From contig CAJJTG010000003.1 in assembly GCA_905194675.1 (NCBI GenBank), forward strand, positions 1-64,000: DNA of 64,000 nucleotides. Reading direction: 5' to 3'. Positions 41,794 to 48,931 of this stretch are shown piece by piece. The DNA is from an uncultured Collinsella sp. Its GTDB lineage: Bacteria > Actinomycetota > Coriobacteriia > Coriobacteriales > Coriobacteriaceae. Position 1 is the first letter of the stretch. Each line of letters opens with the position of its first letter. The notes under the pieces are model-generated. The model saw only the letters and a list, made by a program, of their open reading frames with translations, had not been told where the DNA came from and searched no databases. A program made the translations under genes and the position numbers.

Positions 41794-41817
41794 AAGCGAG
41801 GCAAGTAAATTCCGAAA

Positions 41818-41928
41818 CTAATGGCAGAATTTATCCATGTAGTCCTCAAAGTCGAACACTTCTACCACGACGCCCTCTTCCTGAGACTCTTTCAGTTGCT
41901 CCAAGAGATCTTTGTTAATAACGTCCAT
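41818..41928 (-). CDS. 36-aa acidic peptide, candidate precursor peptide
   Basis: A short gene with a strong AGGAGG site seven bases ahead of ATG 41928. The peptide reads MDVINKDLLEQLKESQEEG, then VVVEVFDFEDYMDKFCH. It is strongly acidic, has an amphipathic N-terminal half and one Cys-His at its end. No family is recognised. Before the IS insertion its ribosome site directly followed the stop of the radical SAM gene (13 nt from stop to ATG), so both belonged to one operon with translational coupling. A substrate peptide for the radical SAM enzyme is a reasonable hypothesis. A small regulatory subunit is the alternative. Confidence 0.7.
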   Translation of the reverse strand: MDVINKDLLEQLKESQEEGVVVEVFDFEDYMDKFCH

Positions 41929-41941
41929 GCAGAAACCTCCT

Positions 41942-42019
41942 CTATCTAATCAATTGTAGTATATCTGCTTTCATGCAATTATCAACCAACTTGTTTAATT
42001 GCTCCTCGTTTGCCGATAG
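41942..42019 (-). pseudogene. Detached 3' end of the radical SAM gene
   Basis: On the minus strand, joining the left flank to the radical SAM gene across one copy of the target duplication continues its frame: KKEG then LSANEEQLNKLVDNCMKADI, then LQLIR and TAG. These 25 codons plus stop were cut off by the IS30-type element. They complete what looks like a small helical domain, so the present gene is C-terminally truncated. Confidence 0.85.
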
Positions 42020-42032
42020 TCCCTCTTTTTTC
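42020..42032. repeat. Target-site duplication, left copy
   Basis: TCCCTCTTTTTTC, identical to 43654-43666. Thirteen bases is long for an IS30-family element, where 2-4 bp is usual. Confidence 0.8.
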
Positions 42033-42059
42033 CCTTGATTCTCATTTTCATTGCAACAG

Positions 42060-42099
42060 CCTCAGGACTCAGCGCAACGCGTTGCGCTGAGTCCTGAGG
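42060..42099. repeat. 40-bp perfect palindrome in the IS left end
   Basis: CCTCAGGACTCAGCGCAACG is followed directly by its exact reverse complement. CGTTGCGCTGAGTCC recurs near the right end (about 43459-43473), suggesting transposase binding sites or a barrier to outside transcription. Confidence 0.85.
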
Positions 42100-42165
42100 C
42101 GCGAATCCGGGTAGGCAACCCCAGAGGGGCCGGAATCCCCCGGCCCGCGATGGAGGGAGGCCGGC

Positions 42166-43428
42166 ATGTCCAGACCCAAGCCGTCCGGAAGGTCGTACGG
42201 GAGGCTCACGAGGCACGAGAGGAACACGGTCGAGAGGATGCTCGACCGCAACCGCAGCGCTCGCGAGATCGCCGCGGAGCTCGGCAGGTCGCCCTCGACC
42301 GTGACCAGGGAGGTTGCGGCGCACCGCTACGTCACCGCGCCGCGCTCGCGCTACGGCGAGCCCGCGCCCGCGGACCTCTCGGGGGCCTGCCCCAGGCTCT
42401 CCGCGTGGCCGAGGTGCTGCAACGGCTGCCCGCACAGGAGGGGCTACGGCTGCTCGAGGAGGCCCAGGGTGTTCTACAGCGCCAGGAGGGCGCAGGAGGC
42501 GGCCGACGCCGAGCTCTCGGCGAGCAGGTCCGGGATCGACGAGACCGAGGAGGGCGCCGCCGCCAAGCTCGCGGCCATCAGGGACGGGCTCGCGCGCGGG
42601 CTCTCCCCGCAGCAGATAGCGGCGACGACCCCCGGGCTCAGCGCCTCCACCGTCTACAGGTGGGTGGACGCCGGCTACGACGGCATGACGAACATGGAGC
42701 TCAGGCGCAAGGTCGGCTACAGGCCGAGGTCGCGCCGGGCCCCGAAGAGGGCGACGTCCCACTCGTCGCGCAGGTCGCACGCGTCGTTCCTCGCGCTCGG
42801 CGAGGACGCCTGCGCCGCGGCCTGGGAGATGGACACCGTCGAGGGCTCCAGGGGCGACTCCGCCAGGCTCCTCACGCTCCTGCACCGCCCGAGCCGCTTC
42901 CAGCTGGCCCTGCCGCTGCCGGACGGCACGTGCGCCTCGGTCCTGGCGGCGCTCTCCTCCCTGCGCGGGGTCCTCGGCGAGGACGGCGCGAGGCGCGCCT
43001 TCGGCGCCGTGCTCACCGACAACGGGAGCGAGTTCGCCGACGAGGGCGCCATCGCGGCGCTGATCGGCGAGCGGGACGGCGAGACCAGGCTCTTCTACTG
43101 CGACCCCCGGCAGAGCCAGCAGAAGGGCGCGTGCGAGAAGAACCACGTGGAGATCAGGAAGCTGCTGCCCAAGGGCGCCGGGGCCAGGTTCGACCGGCTG
43201 ACGGCGGCGGACTGCGCGCTGCTCATGTCGCAGGTGAACTCCGAGCCGAGGGGGGCGCTCGGGTTCCTGACGCCGGCGCGCGTGCTGCGGATGGCCCTCG
43301 GGGAGGACGCCTCCGCCCTCATGGACGCGTTCGGGATAGAGGAGCTGGCGCCCGGCGAGCTCGACCTCACGCCCGGCTGCATCGACAGGGCCAGGGCCGC
43401 GAGGGGCGAGGGGCCGCTGGCGGGATAG
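42166..43428 (+). CDS. IS30-family transposase
   Basis: A 420-aa DDE transposase. The N-terminal helix-turn-helix reads RLTRHERNTVERMLDRNRSA, then EIAAELGRSPSTVTREV. A Cys-rich segment CCNGCPHRRGYGC follows. The DDE core has AWEMDTVEGSRG (first D), LTDNGSEFAD (second D) and QKGACEKNHVEIRKLLPKG (E), all IS30 signatures. GGGAGG precedes the ATG. The gene is intact, so the element may still be mobile. Arg and Gly codons are almost all AGG or CGC/GGC, unlike the flanking island. Confidence 0.93.
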   Translation: MSRPKPSGRSYGRLTRHERNTVERMLDRNRSAREIAAELGRSPSTVTREVAAHRYVTAPRSRYGEPAPADLSGACPRLSAWPRCCNGCPHRRGYGCSRRPRVFYSARRAQEAADAELSASRSGIDETEEGAAAKLAAIRDGLARGLSPQQIAATTPGLSASTVYRWVDAGYDGMTNMELRRKVGYRPRSRRAPKRATSHSSRRSHASFLALGEDACAAAWEMDTVEGSRGDSARLLTLLHRPSRFQLALPLPDGTCASVLAALSSLRGVLGEDGARRAFGAVLTDNGSEFADEGAIAALIGERDGETRLFYCDPRQSQQKGACEKNHVEIRKLLPKGAGARFDRLTAADCALLMSQVNSEPRGALGFLTPARVLRMALGEDASALMDAFGIEELAPGELDLTPGCIDRARAARGEGPLAG

Positions 43429-43653
43429 GCGGCGGGCCGGGACATGGGCCGGAAGGCCCGTTGCGCTGAGTCCGGAACGGCTGCGCGGCGGGCTGGCGGA
43501 GCATGCGGCGGCGGCATGGGGGCACCGGCCTCCATAGCCTCTCCACCTGCGGAAACGGTGCGACGGCCAGGTGCCGGGAGCTATTCCCGCGTTGCGCTAG
43601 CTGCGGAAACGCGGGGCCCGTTCAGGCTGTTGCGTTGAGATTGAAAATCAACC
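43429..43653. other. IS right-end noncoding region
   Basis: About 225 bp from the transposase stop to the element end. It contains a repeat of CGTTGCGCTGAGTCC and a CCGCGTTGCGCTAGC/GCGGAAACGCGGG hairpin-like stretch. No gene seen. Confidence 0.6.
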
Positions 43654-45897
43654 TCCCTCTTTTTTCAAAATGTCGCGCAGCTCGTTCTTAGTAATCGGCT
43701 TTTCAAACAACGAAAGCAAAGCGAACGAATAATCATTAACCGCACACATTCTATGGGTGGCACAACTCAGCAGTACTCTTAACCCCTCTTTTGAGCGTCC
43801 GACTTCTTTAACAAACGAACTTTTAACCAATTGAAAACCATTATCGTGCATTACATAATCGGCATCGATATTTGTATTCAGCAATCCATAATGCAACAGT
43901 TCTTCTATCGCCCTTGTCAGCTCGAGGTCGCCCTGATCAAGAATAAGAGAAATGCTACAATCGGCCTCCAATAAACGGGCCAACTTAAGGTATACCAACT
44001 GGGAAACAGCATAGACATGATGGTATTCAGAATTATAGAAGTAGGCAAATGGCTCAACGAGCACGACAGAGGTCTTGGAATCCAGCCAGATTCGATCAGC
44101 TGGATTTAGACTAGTTAGCCGTCGCTTTACTTTGGTCAAATGTCCCTTATACCTGACAGCGTGAATAGAATCTAGGATCCAGGTCACCTCTGAAATATGA
44201 AGCCGCTGGGGCAAGTCAATTGTGTCACTACCGTTTATGACCTCTTGCATATAAAAATCAATATGATGCTCATCAGATAAGGATTTTGCTTCATTTAAAG
44301 TTAAACCAGTGCCTGAAACATAATCCACTTCGAGGCGCAAATCCTCATATTGGGACTTCGGCATTACAGAGACACCATACTTATCGGGATGATTCCAAAC
44401 ATCCGACCCCATAACGAGACCAAAATTCGTAAATCCTCTCGTGGAATATGGAACACCACATACCTGTTTTGAATAATTCAAAACATTCTCTGTATAAGCT
44501 AAGGTGTTCAGAGCCTCTTCTTTAGTTTCGGTCGGAAAGCCAATCATAAAAAATAGATGAACAGGAATACCCGCATTGAGACAATCATGGATATTGCGAT
44601 CAATCCAATCAACTCTCGTGTTCTTCTTCATTAGATCAAGAACTCTTTGGTTGTATGACTCGAGGCCAAACTGAATCTGCCTACATCCACTTTGGTATAT
44701 CTTGTTAAAAACGTCTGTACTTAGGGTTGGAGAGAACCTCGTTTCTCCATGCCAGAAAAACGTTTTTCCCGATGCGTTTATTTCATCCGCGAGTTGCTCC
44801 ATTCTTTTGCCTTCGAATGTTTCATCCACAAAAGAGAAAACTCTCGTGCCGTATTTTTCATTTAACCGACACATTATTTCAAATACTCTCGATATAGGCA
44901 TCTTTCGGTAACAACCACCGGTAGCACCGGGAATGGTGCAGAAGGCGCAATGATTAAAACACTGCCTAGAGGAATAAACCGGCAATATTAGCTCAGGCAT
45001 GAAGTATTTAGAAAGGGCGAAGCCATCGAAATCGGGAACTGTATCGTTGATAAATGTTTGCTCAATCCGATGGTTTTTATATATCTTTCCACCTTTAGCA
45101 TGGCAAAGGTTTGGAACACAGTCGAGATTGTCATCACCAGAGTCAAGAGCCTCAAGAAGACGTGCAAGCGGCTCTTCGCCGTCATACATCATTATCGAAT
45201 CAATGTATTCAAAAAAGGGATGCCATTCTTTCATGCAGTCATCTGCTAAACGAGTAATGTAATTGCCGCCCAATGAGACGTGTTTAACAGATGGACATTC
45301 TTCTTTAATCAGTTTCGCTAACGTAACTGCAGAAATCAATTGGAAACAGCCGCTCACCGAAATCCCAATAAACTCGATTTTTTCCCTCTGAATACGCTTA
45401 AGAAAGGCAGTTTCATAGAAGGAAATAAACGGATTATGCAAGGTATCCGCAAGCGATTTCATTATTTCTGGTGTCGAATAATAATCATAGGGCAGATCTA
45501 TGGAGTTGAACGTGTATTTAACTCCATATGAGACGTGATTTATGATATAGAGTGCATTTCTAAAAATGTTTTCAGCATATTGTCTTTCTTTTAGATTAAA
45601 GTATCTCTTCGATCTGAAAATATCTTTTGCCTCGTCAACATTAAGTGCCGACTTTTGTATCAACTCGATTGTTAATTGAACATTCGAACTAAACGAATCC
45701 TTTGATTCCCGATACCTTTTACAGCACTCTTCGACATGTCTAAAAGATAGGAGGTCATCGTAAAATTCCACGTTTAAGTCAACAATGTCAACTTTGTATT
45801 GTTCAACCTCTTGAAGATATGACTTCAAAACAGGCAAGGCAAGATACGGCCCCACTGGACTCCATCCTGGGGGAAATACTAAAAGCGTTTTAGGCAT
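43648..45897 (-). CDS. B12-binding radical SAM protein, C-terminally truncated by IS
   Basis: A 749-aa enzyme. Residues about 1-270 are a cobalamin-binding-like region (TLLVFPPGWSPVGPYLALPV; GISVSGCFQLISAVTLAK; VSLGGNYITRLAD). The radical SAM core (about 300-530) has SSRQCFNHCAFCTIPGATG: Cys313, Cys317 and Cys320 bind the 4Fe-4S cluster. A later region (about 595-675: LDSKTSVVLVEPFAYF, LEADCSISLILDQGDLELTRAIEELLHYGLL as adjacent parts) resembles a PqqD-like peptide-recognition domain. The final Gly and stop come from the IS end; 25 native codons lie beyond it. GC is well below that of the neighbours. Peptide modification is inferred. Confidence 0.87.
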   Translation of the reverse strand: MPKTLLVFPPGWSPVGPYLALPVLKSYLQEVEQYKVDIVDLNVEFYDDLLSFRHVEECCKRYRESKDSFSSNVQLTIELIQKSALNVDEAKDIFRSKRYFNLKERQYAENIFRNALYIINHVSYGVKYTFNSIDLPYDYYSTPEIMKSLADTLHNPFISFYETAFLKRIQREKIEFIGISVSGCFQLISAVTLAKLIKEECPSVKHVSLGGNYITRLADDCMKEWHPFFEYIDSIMMYDGEEPLARLLEALDSGDDNLDCVPNLCHAKGGKIYKNHRIEQTFINDTVPDFDGFALSKYFMPELILPVYSSRQCFNHCAFCTIPGATGGCYRKMPISRVFEIMCRLNEKYGTRVFSFVDETFEGKRMEQLADEINASGKTFFWHGETRFSPTLSTDVFNKIYQSGCRQIQFGLESYNQRVLDLMKKNTRVDWIDRNIHDCLNAGIPVHLFFMIGFPTETKEEALNTLAYTENVLNYSKQVCGVPYSTRGFTNFGLVMGSDVWNHPDKYGVSVMPKSQYEDLRLEVDYVSGTGLTLNEAKSLSDEHHIDFYMQEVINGSDTIDLPQRLHISEVTWILDSIHAVRYKGHLTKVKRRLTSLNPADRIWLDSKTSVVLVEPFAYFYNSEYHHVYAVSQLVYLKLARLLEADCSISLILDQGDLELTRAIEELLHYGLLNTNIDADYVMHDNGFQLVKSSFVKEVGRSKEGLRVLLSCATHRMCAVNDYSFALLSLFEKPITKNELRDILKKEGG
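43654..43666. repeat. Target-site duplication, right copy
   Basis: TCCCTCTTTTTTC, identical to 42020-42032; it encodes the KKEG region of the radical SAM enzyme on the minus strand. Confidence 0.8.
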
Positions 45898-45904
45898 ATC
45901 AACG

Positions 45905-47089
45905 TCACATCTTTCGCAAATAATTCAATTGAAACACAACTACCATCATAATTGAAAATACACCAAGTCCTGTAACGAGAATTGAGAACATCGCGATGCT
46001 CGTGAACAGGGAAACAAGAAGTGTTGAAATAACAACAGCAACCGATTGCAAAGACTCCCTAATTGAAAACAGGCTTATCGATTCAGATCCGTCTCTCGCC
46101 AAATCCTGCAGCGATGTTATGAGAAGCACATCTTGAATGGCGTTTCCGGCACCGACGATAAAAAGGAAAATAAACGATATCCCAGACGCATAGCGATAGC
46201 CAAACGCCAGATACGCACCGAGCGCAAGATACGTCACAAAACAATATGATTTAACGCAATCGGAACCACTGATTAAACGACCGTATATTGTATTTCCGAA
46301 CAACAGTCCGATTGTAAGACTACTCTGAAGGAATCCATATTGTATCGATGACGAGTCAAATTGCAATTGCGCTATAGCTGGCAAAAGAGAATTCAGAGAG
46401 CCGAATGCCACGCCACTAGAAATATCGATTAATAGGAAACCAATTGCCAAGTGCTTCGCGCTAAGATCACTAAATGCAGTCCTGTTTTTTTCATTTTTGC
46501 TTATTCCCTCTTTATCATTAACCTCGATAACCGACGGAACATCTCGCAGCAACCAGAACGACGCGGCAAAAGAAAGCGCGTCTAATGCAAGAACAGCCTC
46601 CGCCCCAAATTGAGCGACAACAAAACCGCCGGCAACTGGCCCCAGGACCATCATCAAATTCTGCAGGAACCCAAACGAATTATTAATTACGTCGCGATTG
46701 ATACTATTCGTATTGGCTCTTAACAACGAGTAAAAGCAGGGCATTTCTACCGTTCGGCAAAGCGATACCGCGCACGTAATAGCAAACATACTCCATTTAC
46801 TATCAACAAAAATATAGCAAACGAATAATCCCGCGCGAATTAAGTCTGCCAATCTCATGGCCTGCAGTGTCCCGATACCCATCTTCTGAGGCAGCTGCGC
46901 GAGCGCAACTGAAAACAGAGAGGGGGCAAATCTGCAGCAGACCATCAAAGCAGTTGCAGAAACATCGTGAGTTACCTCGTAAATCAGCATTGGCAAAGCA
47001 ATATTCGCACACCAATTGCCTATTTCGCTTATCCCTCTAGCAATATATAGGACCCGAACCGGACGGCTAGCTCTCAATACCGTGAACAT
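45905..47089 (-). CDS. MFS exporter of the radical SAM island
   Basis: A 394-aa 12-helix MFS protein of the EntS/macrolide-efflux-like type (MFTVLRASRPVRVLYIARGISEIGNW at the start; LPQKMGIGTLQAMRLADL in the helix 2-3 loop). GAGG lies nine bases before ATG 47089, and the gene overlaps the DUF2087 stop by 23 bp. The radical SAM start is only 7 bp downstream. Such exporters often carry the finished product of a small biosynthetic cluster, or confer self-resistance. Both fit the island. AT-rich codon use matches the rest of the island. Confidence 0.85.
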   Translation of the reverse strand: MFTVLRASRPVRVLYIARGISEIGNWCANIALPMLIYEVTHDVSATALMVCCRFAPSLFSVALAQLPQKMGIGTLQAMRLADLIRAGLFVCYIFVDSKWSMFAITCAVSLCRTVEMPCFYSLLRANTNSINRDVINNSFGFLQNLMMVLGPVAGGFVVAQFGAEAVLALDALSFAASFWLLRDVPSVIEVNDKEGISKNEKNRTAFSDLSAKHLAIGFLLIDISSGVAFGSLNSLLPAIAQLQFDSSSIQYGFLQSSLTIGLLFGNTIYGRLISGSDCVKSYCFVTYLALGAYLAFGYRYASGISFIFLFIVGAGNAIQDVLLITSLQDLARDGSESISLFSIRESLQSVAVVISTLLVSLFTSIAMFSILVTGLGVFSIMMVVVFQLNYLRKM

Positions 47090-47348
47090 CACGATTAACC
47101 TCGTATTTCAGGCCTCGTTCATCCCTTAATAGGAATCCATAATCAACCAAGTACCGCCTCAACACGGCATAATCAGGATAGAGCTGTGACAGCACACGAT
47201 TAACCTGAAGCTCCGTATAACTTGTATTTAATTCAAAGAAAGAGACGGCCCATAGCAGCATGATTCTTTTATAGCTTTCCTTTTTTGGAATTGAAACCAG
47301 CTCGCCATTCTTGAGAAATCGTTTTTTAAAGTCTATTAGCTCATCCAT
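47067..47348 (-). CDS. DUF2087 domain protein
   Basis: A 93-aa protein that is essentially one DUF2087 domain: FLKNGELVSIPKKESYKRIMLLWA, TELQVNRVLSQLYPDYAVLRRYLVDYGFL. In most proteins this small winged-helix-like domain is joined to an ArsR or MerR DNA-binding domain; here it stands alone. GGAGG precedes the ATG. As first gene of the island operon, it is the candidate regulator. Direct repeats CATACGC upstream (47364-47370 and 47388-47394) could be its sites, but that is speculative. Confidence 0.82.
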   Translation of the reverse strand: MDELIDFKKRFLKNGELVSIPKKESYKRIMLLWAVSFFELNTSYTELQVNRVLSQLYPDYAVLRRYLVDYGFLLRDERGLKYEVNRDVHGIES

Positions 47349-47363
47349 TCACATCCTCCATTT

Positions 47364-47442
47364 CATACGCATCTAATACTAAAAATGCATACGCTTTAGG
47401 TCATCGCATTCAGCTTCTTTATTCGAACTAAACTCGAACTAA
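47364..47442 (-). promoter_or_regulatory. Promoter/operator region of the island operon
   Basis: Two direct repeats CATACGC 24 bp apart, and a tandem TCGAACTAA pair (47423-47431, 47434-47442), all within 100 bp upstream of the first gene. A -10-like element could be TAGTAT on the minus strand near 47375. These are repeats without known binding protein. Confidence 0.45.
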
Positions 47443-47448
47443 TCTAAA

Positions 47449-47667
47449 TTATTTGCTCAGACACTCTTCGAAAGCTCGTTTTTCACTCTGAGTAAAATGC
47501 CCTTCCCAGTCAGTCCACGAACAGGAAGGCAACTCACAACGAGCGGAGTCGAAGCCCTCTGCCGTCGGTCGCTCAAAATGCACGATAACCTTTTCGATAT
47601 CGCCATCTGTAATCAGGTCAGAATGAATGACCTCGGTACCATCTTCGAATGTCATATACGGGTACAT
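47449..47667 (-). CDS. Small conserved-looking acidic protein
   Basis: A 72-aa protein from ATG 47667, eight bases after GAGGTGG; the longer open frame upstream lacks support. It starts MYPYMTFEDGTEVIHSDLIT and continues with KVIVHFERPTAEGFDSARCELPSCSW, a pattern I associate with short uncharacterised proteins of gut Firmicutes and Actinobacteria. The C terminus is charged. No enzyme motif and no membrane segment. It lies just outside the AT-rich island and reads toward it. Confidence 0.6.
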   Translation of the reverse strand: MYPYMTFEDGTEVIHSDLITDGDIEKVIVHFERPTAEGFDSARCELPSCSWTDWEGHFTQSEKRAFEECLSK

Positions 47668-47841
47668 CACGTAAACCACCTCGCAATAGTAAATCCAGTT
47701 TAGCATCAAGCTATTGCACCAAAGACAGCAGGCCCCCTTGATGAGTTGATGGTATCTGTTAAATGTCACGTACGATTCACATCTGGTGGGTACCCTGATG
47801 GCTACACGAAACGAAGCAGATTTACATCGGGAGGACCCCGT

Positions 47842-48795
47842 ATGACAACCAAGTACACCGACGCGCCGCGCACGCGTGTCATGACGCCGGCCGCACTCAA
47901 CAACGGCGTTCACGAGAACCATTCCATCGGCCAGACCATGGCCATTGCGCCCAAGAAAAAACTCTTTGATGACATTTCCATTCCCCAAATCATCGCCGGT
48001 GCCGCGGCAGCCGCCACGAGTGTCGCGCTCGCTTCAAAGATTGGCATTGCCGGCTCGGTGATTGGTGCCGCTGTGAGCTCAGTCATCACTGTTGTGTCCT
48101 CGCAGGTCTATCGCCACTTTATCTCCGCCAGCGCCGAAGCAATCAAGGGCACGCATGCCGCTGTCGACTACCCTACCGGCGCCTACGAGCCCGTTGAGCC
48201 CAATGTCGAGGAGCACCTAGGTGGCGCCGCAACCACGCAGGAGATGCGCCAGGTTGCGGGACGCGCGACCACGGCGCGCGTCGCTCCCAACAGCCTGCGC
48301 GCCAAGGCGGCGGCTGAGCGCAGCCAGACGCAAAAGAAGGTCATCGTCTTCTCGATCGCTATCGCCATCGTCGCGGTCATCGCCTGCGCCGGCGCCATCC
48401 TTATCACCACTGCCGGTGAGGGTCTGGGCGAGCGTCCCGAGCCAATCCTGTCGTCGCGCACGAGCGAGAGCGATGCAAATGGCAACACCCAGTCGCAGGA
48501 TCAGCAGGCACAGACGGACGATACGCAAGGCAGTTCTACCTCTGCCAATTCGTCCTCGAACACCCAAAACCAATCGCAGGGCGTCGATTCTTCCGTGAAC
48601 AACAGCGGCACGCAATCCAGCACGACTGACTCAAGCCAAACGACTGACGGCTCTCAACCGAGCACGGGCGACCAGGCGAATGGCAATACACCGAGTACGG
48701 GATCTACCGACAACAGCAACACCAACAGCTCGAGCGGAACCGCGTCCGGCACGGCATCTGACAGTTCAAGCCAAGGCACGACATCGGGCAACTAG
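47842..48795 (+). CDS. Membrane protein with Ser/Thr/Asn-rich extracellular tail
   Basis: A 317-aa protein; ATG 47842 follows GGGAGG. A hydrophobic stretch (about 49-82, IIAGAAAAATSVALASKIGIAG and beyond) and a second helix (about 175-198, VIVFSIAIAIVAVIACAGAILI) anchor it. The last 110 residues are almost only Ser, Thr, Asn, Gln, Asp and Gly, an unfolded surface stalk typical of exported wall-associated proteins. A diverged duplicate of its own ribosome-site context lies 60 bp upstream. No domain recognised. Confidence 0.7.
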   Translation: MTTKYTDAPRTRVMTPAALNNGVHENHSIGQTMAIAPKKKLFDDISIPQIIAGAAAAATSVALASKIGIAGSVIGAAVSSVITVVSSQVYRHFISASAEAIKGTHAAVDYPTGAYEPVEPNVEEHLGGAATTQEMRQVAGRATTARVAPNSLRAKAAAERSQTQKKVIVFSIAIAIVAVIACAGAILITTAGEGLGERPEPILSSRTSESDANGNTQSQDQQAQTDDTQGSSTSANSSSNTQNQSQGVDSSVNNSGTQSSTTDSSQTTDGSQPSTGDQANGNTPSTGSTDNSNTNSSSGTASGTASDSSSQGTTSGN

Positions 48796-48825
48796 GCACT
48801 GCATCCCCAGATAGGCAACCTGTAC

Positions 48826-48862
48826 AACGGGCGCGAATCGACAGCGGTTCGCGCCCGTTTGC
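48826..48862 (+). terminator. Terminator
   Basis: Perfect 12-bp arms AACGGGCGCGAA and TTCGCGCCCGTT around a 10-nt loop, then TGCC; it ends the surface-protein transcript. Confidence 0.75.
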
Positions 48863-48931
48863 CTTGGGCGCCGTCATGGCGAGCGCCATGCGATGGTAAG
48901 ATGCTTTACATGTGTAAAGAGGAGATTTGCC

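Larger units (their letters stand above)
42033..43653 (+). mobile_element. IS30-family insertion sequence
   Basis: A 1621-bp element with imperfect terminal inverted repeats of about 28 bp: left TTGATTCTCATTTTCATT then GCAACAGCCT, right (reverse strand) TTGATTTTCAATCTCAAC then GCAACAGCCT. It carries one transposase gene and subterminal palindromes, and is flanked by a perfect 13-bp duplication. Its GC content is far higher than that of the AT-rich operon it interrupts, so it came from a different background. It sits inside the 3' end of the radical SAM gene, in opposite orientation. Confidence 0.92.

Noticed and set aside
41942..42019. A separate small gene upstream of the peptide
   Set aside because: It has no start codon of its own with a ribosome site and reads exactly in frame with the radical SAM gene once the IS is removed.
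42051..43469. 472- and 383-codon frames over the IS transposase
   Set aside because: The 420-codon frame has the IS30 DDE motifs and a ribosome site; the others are Arg/Ala-rich shadows.
47668..47988. N-terminal extension of the 72-aa protein to 179 codons
   Set aside because: The upstream part is Cys/Arg-rich nonsense overlapping the divergent gene, while ATG 47667 has a good ribosome site.
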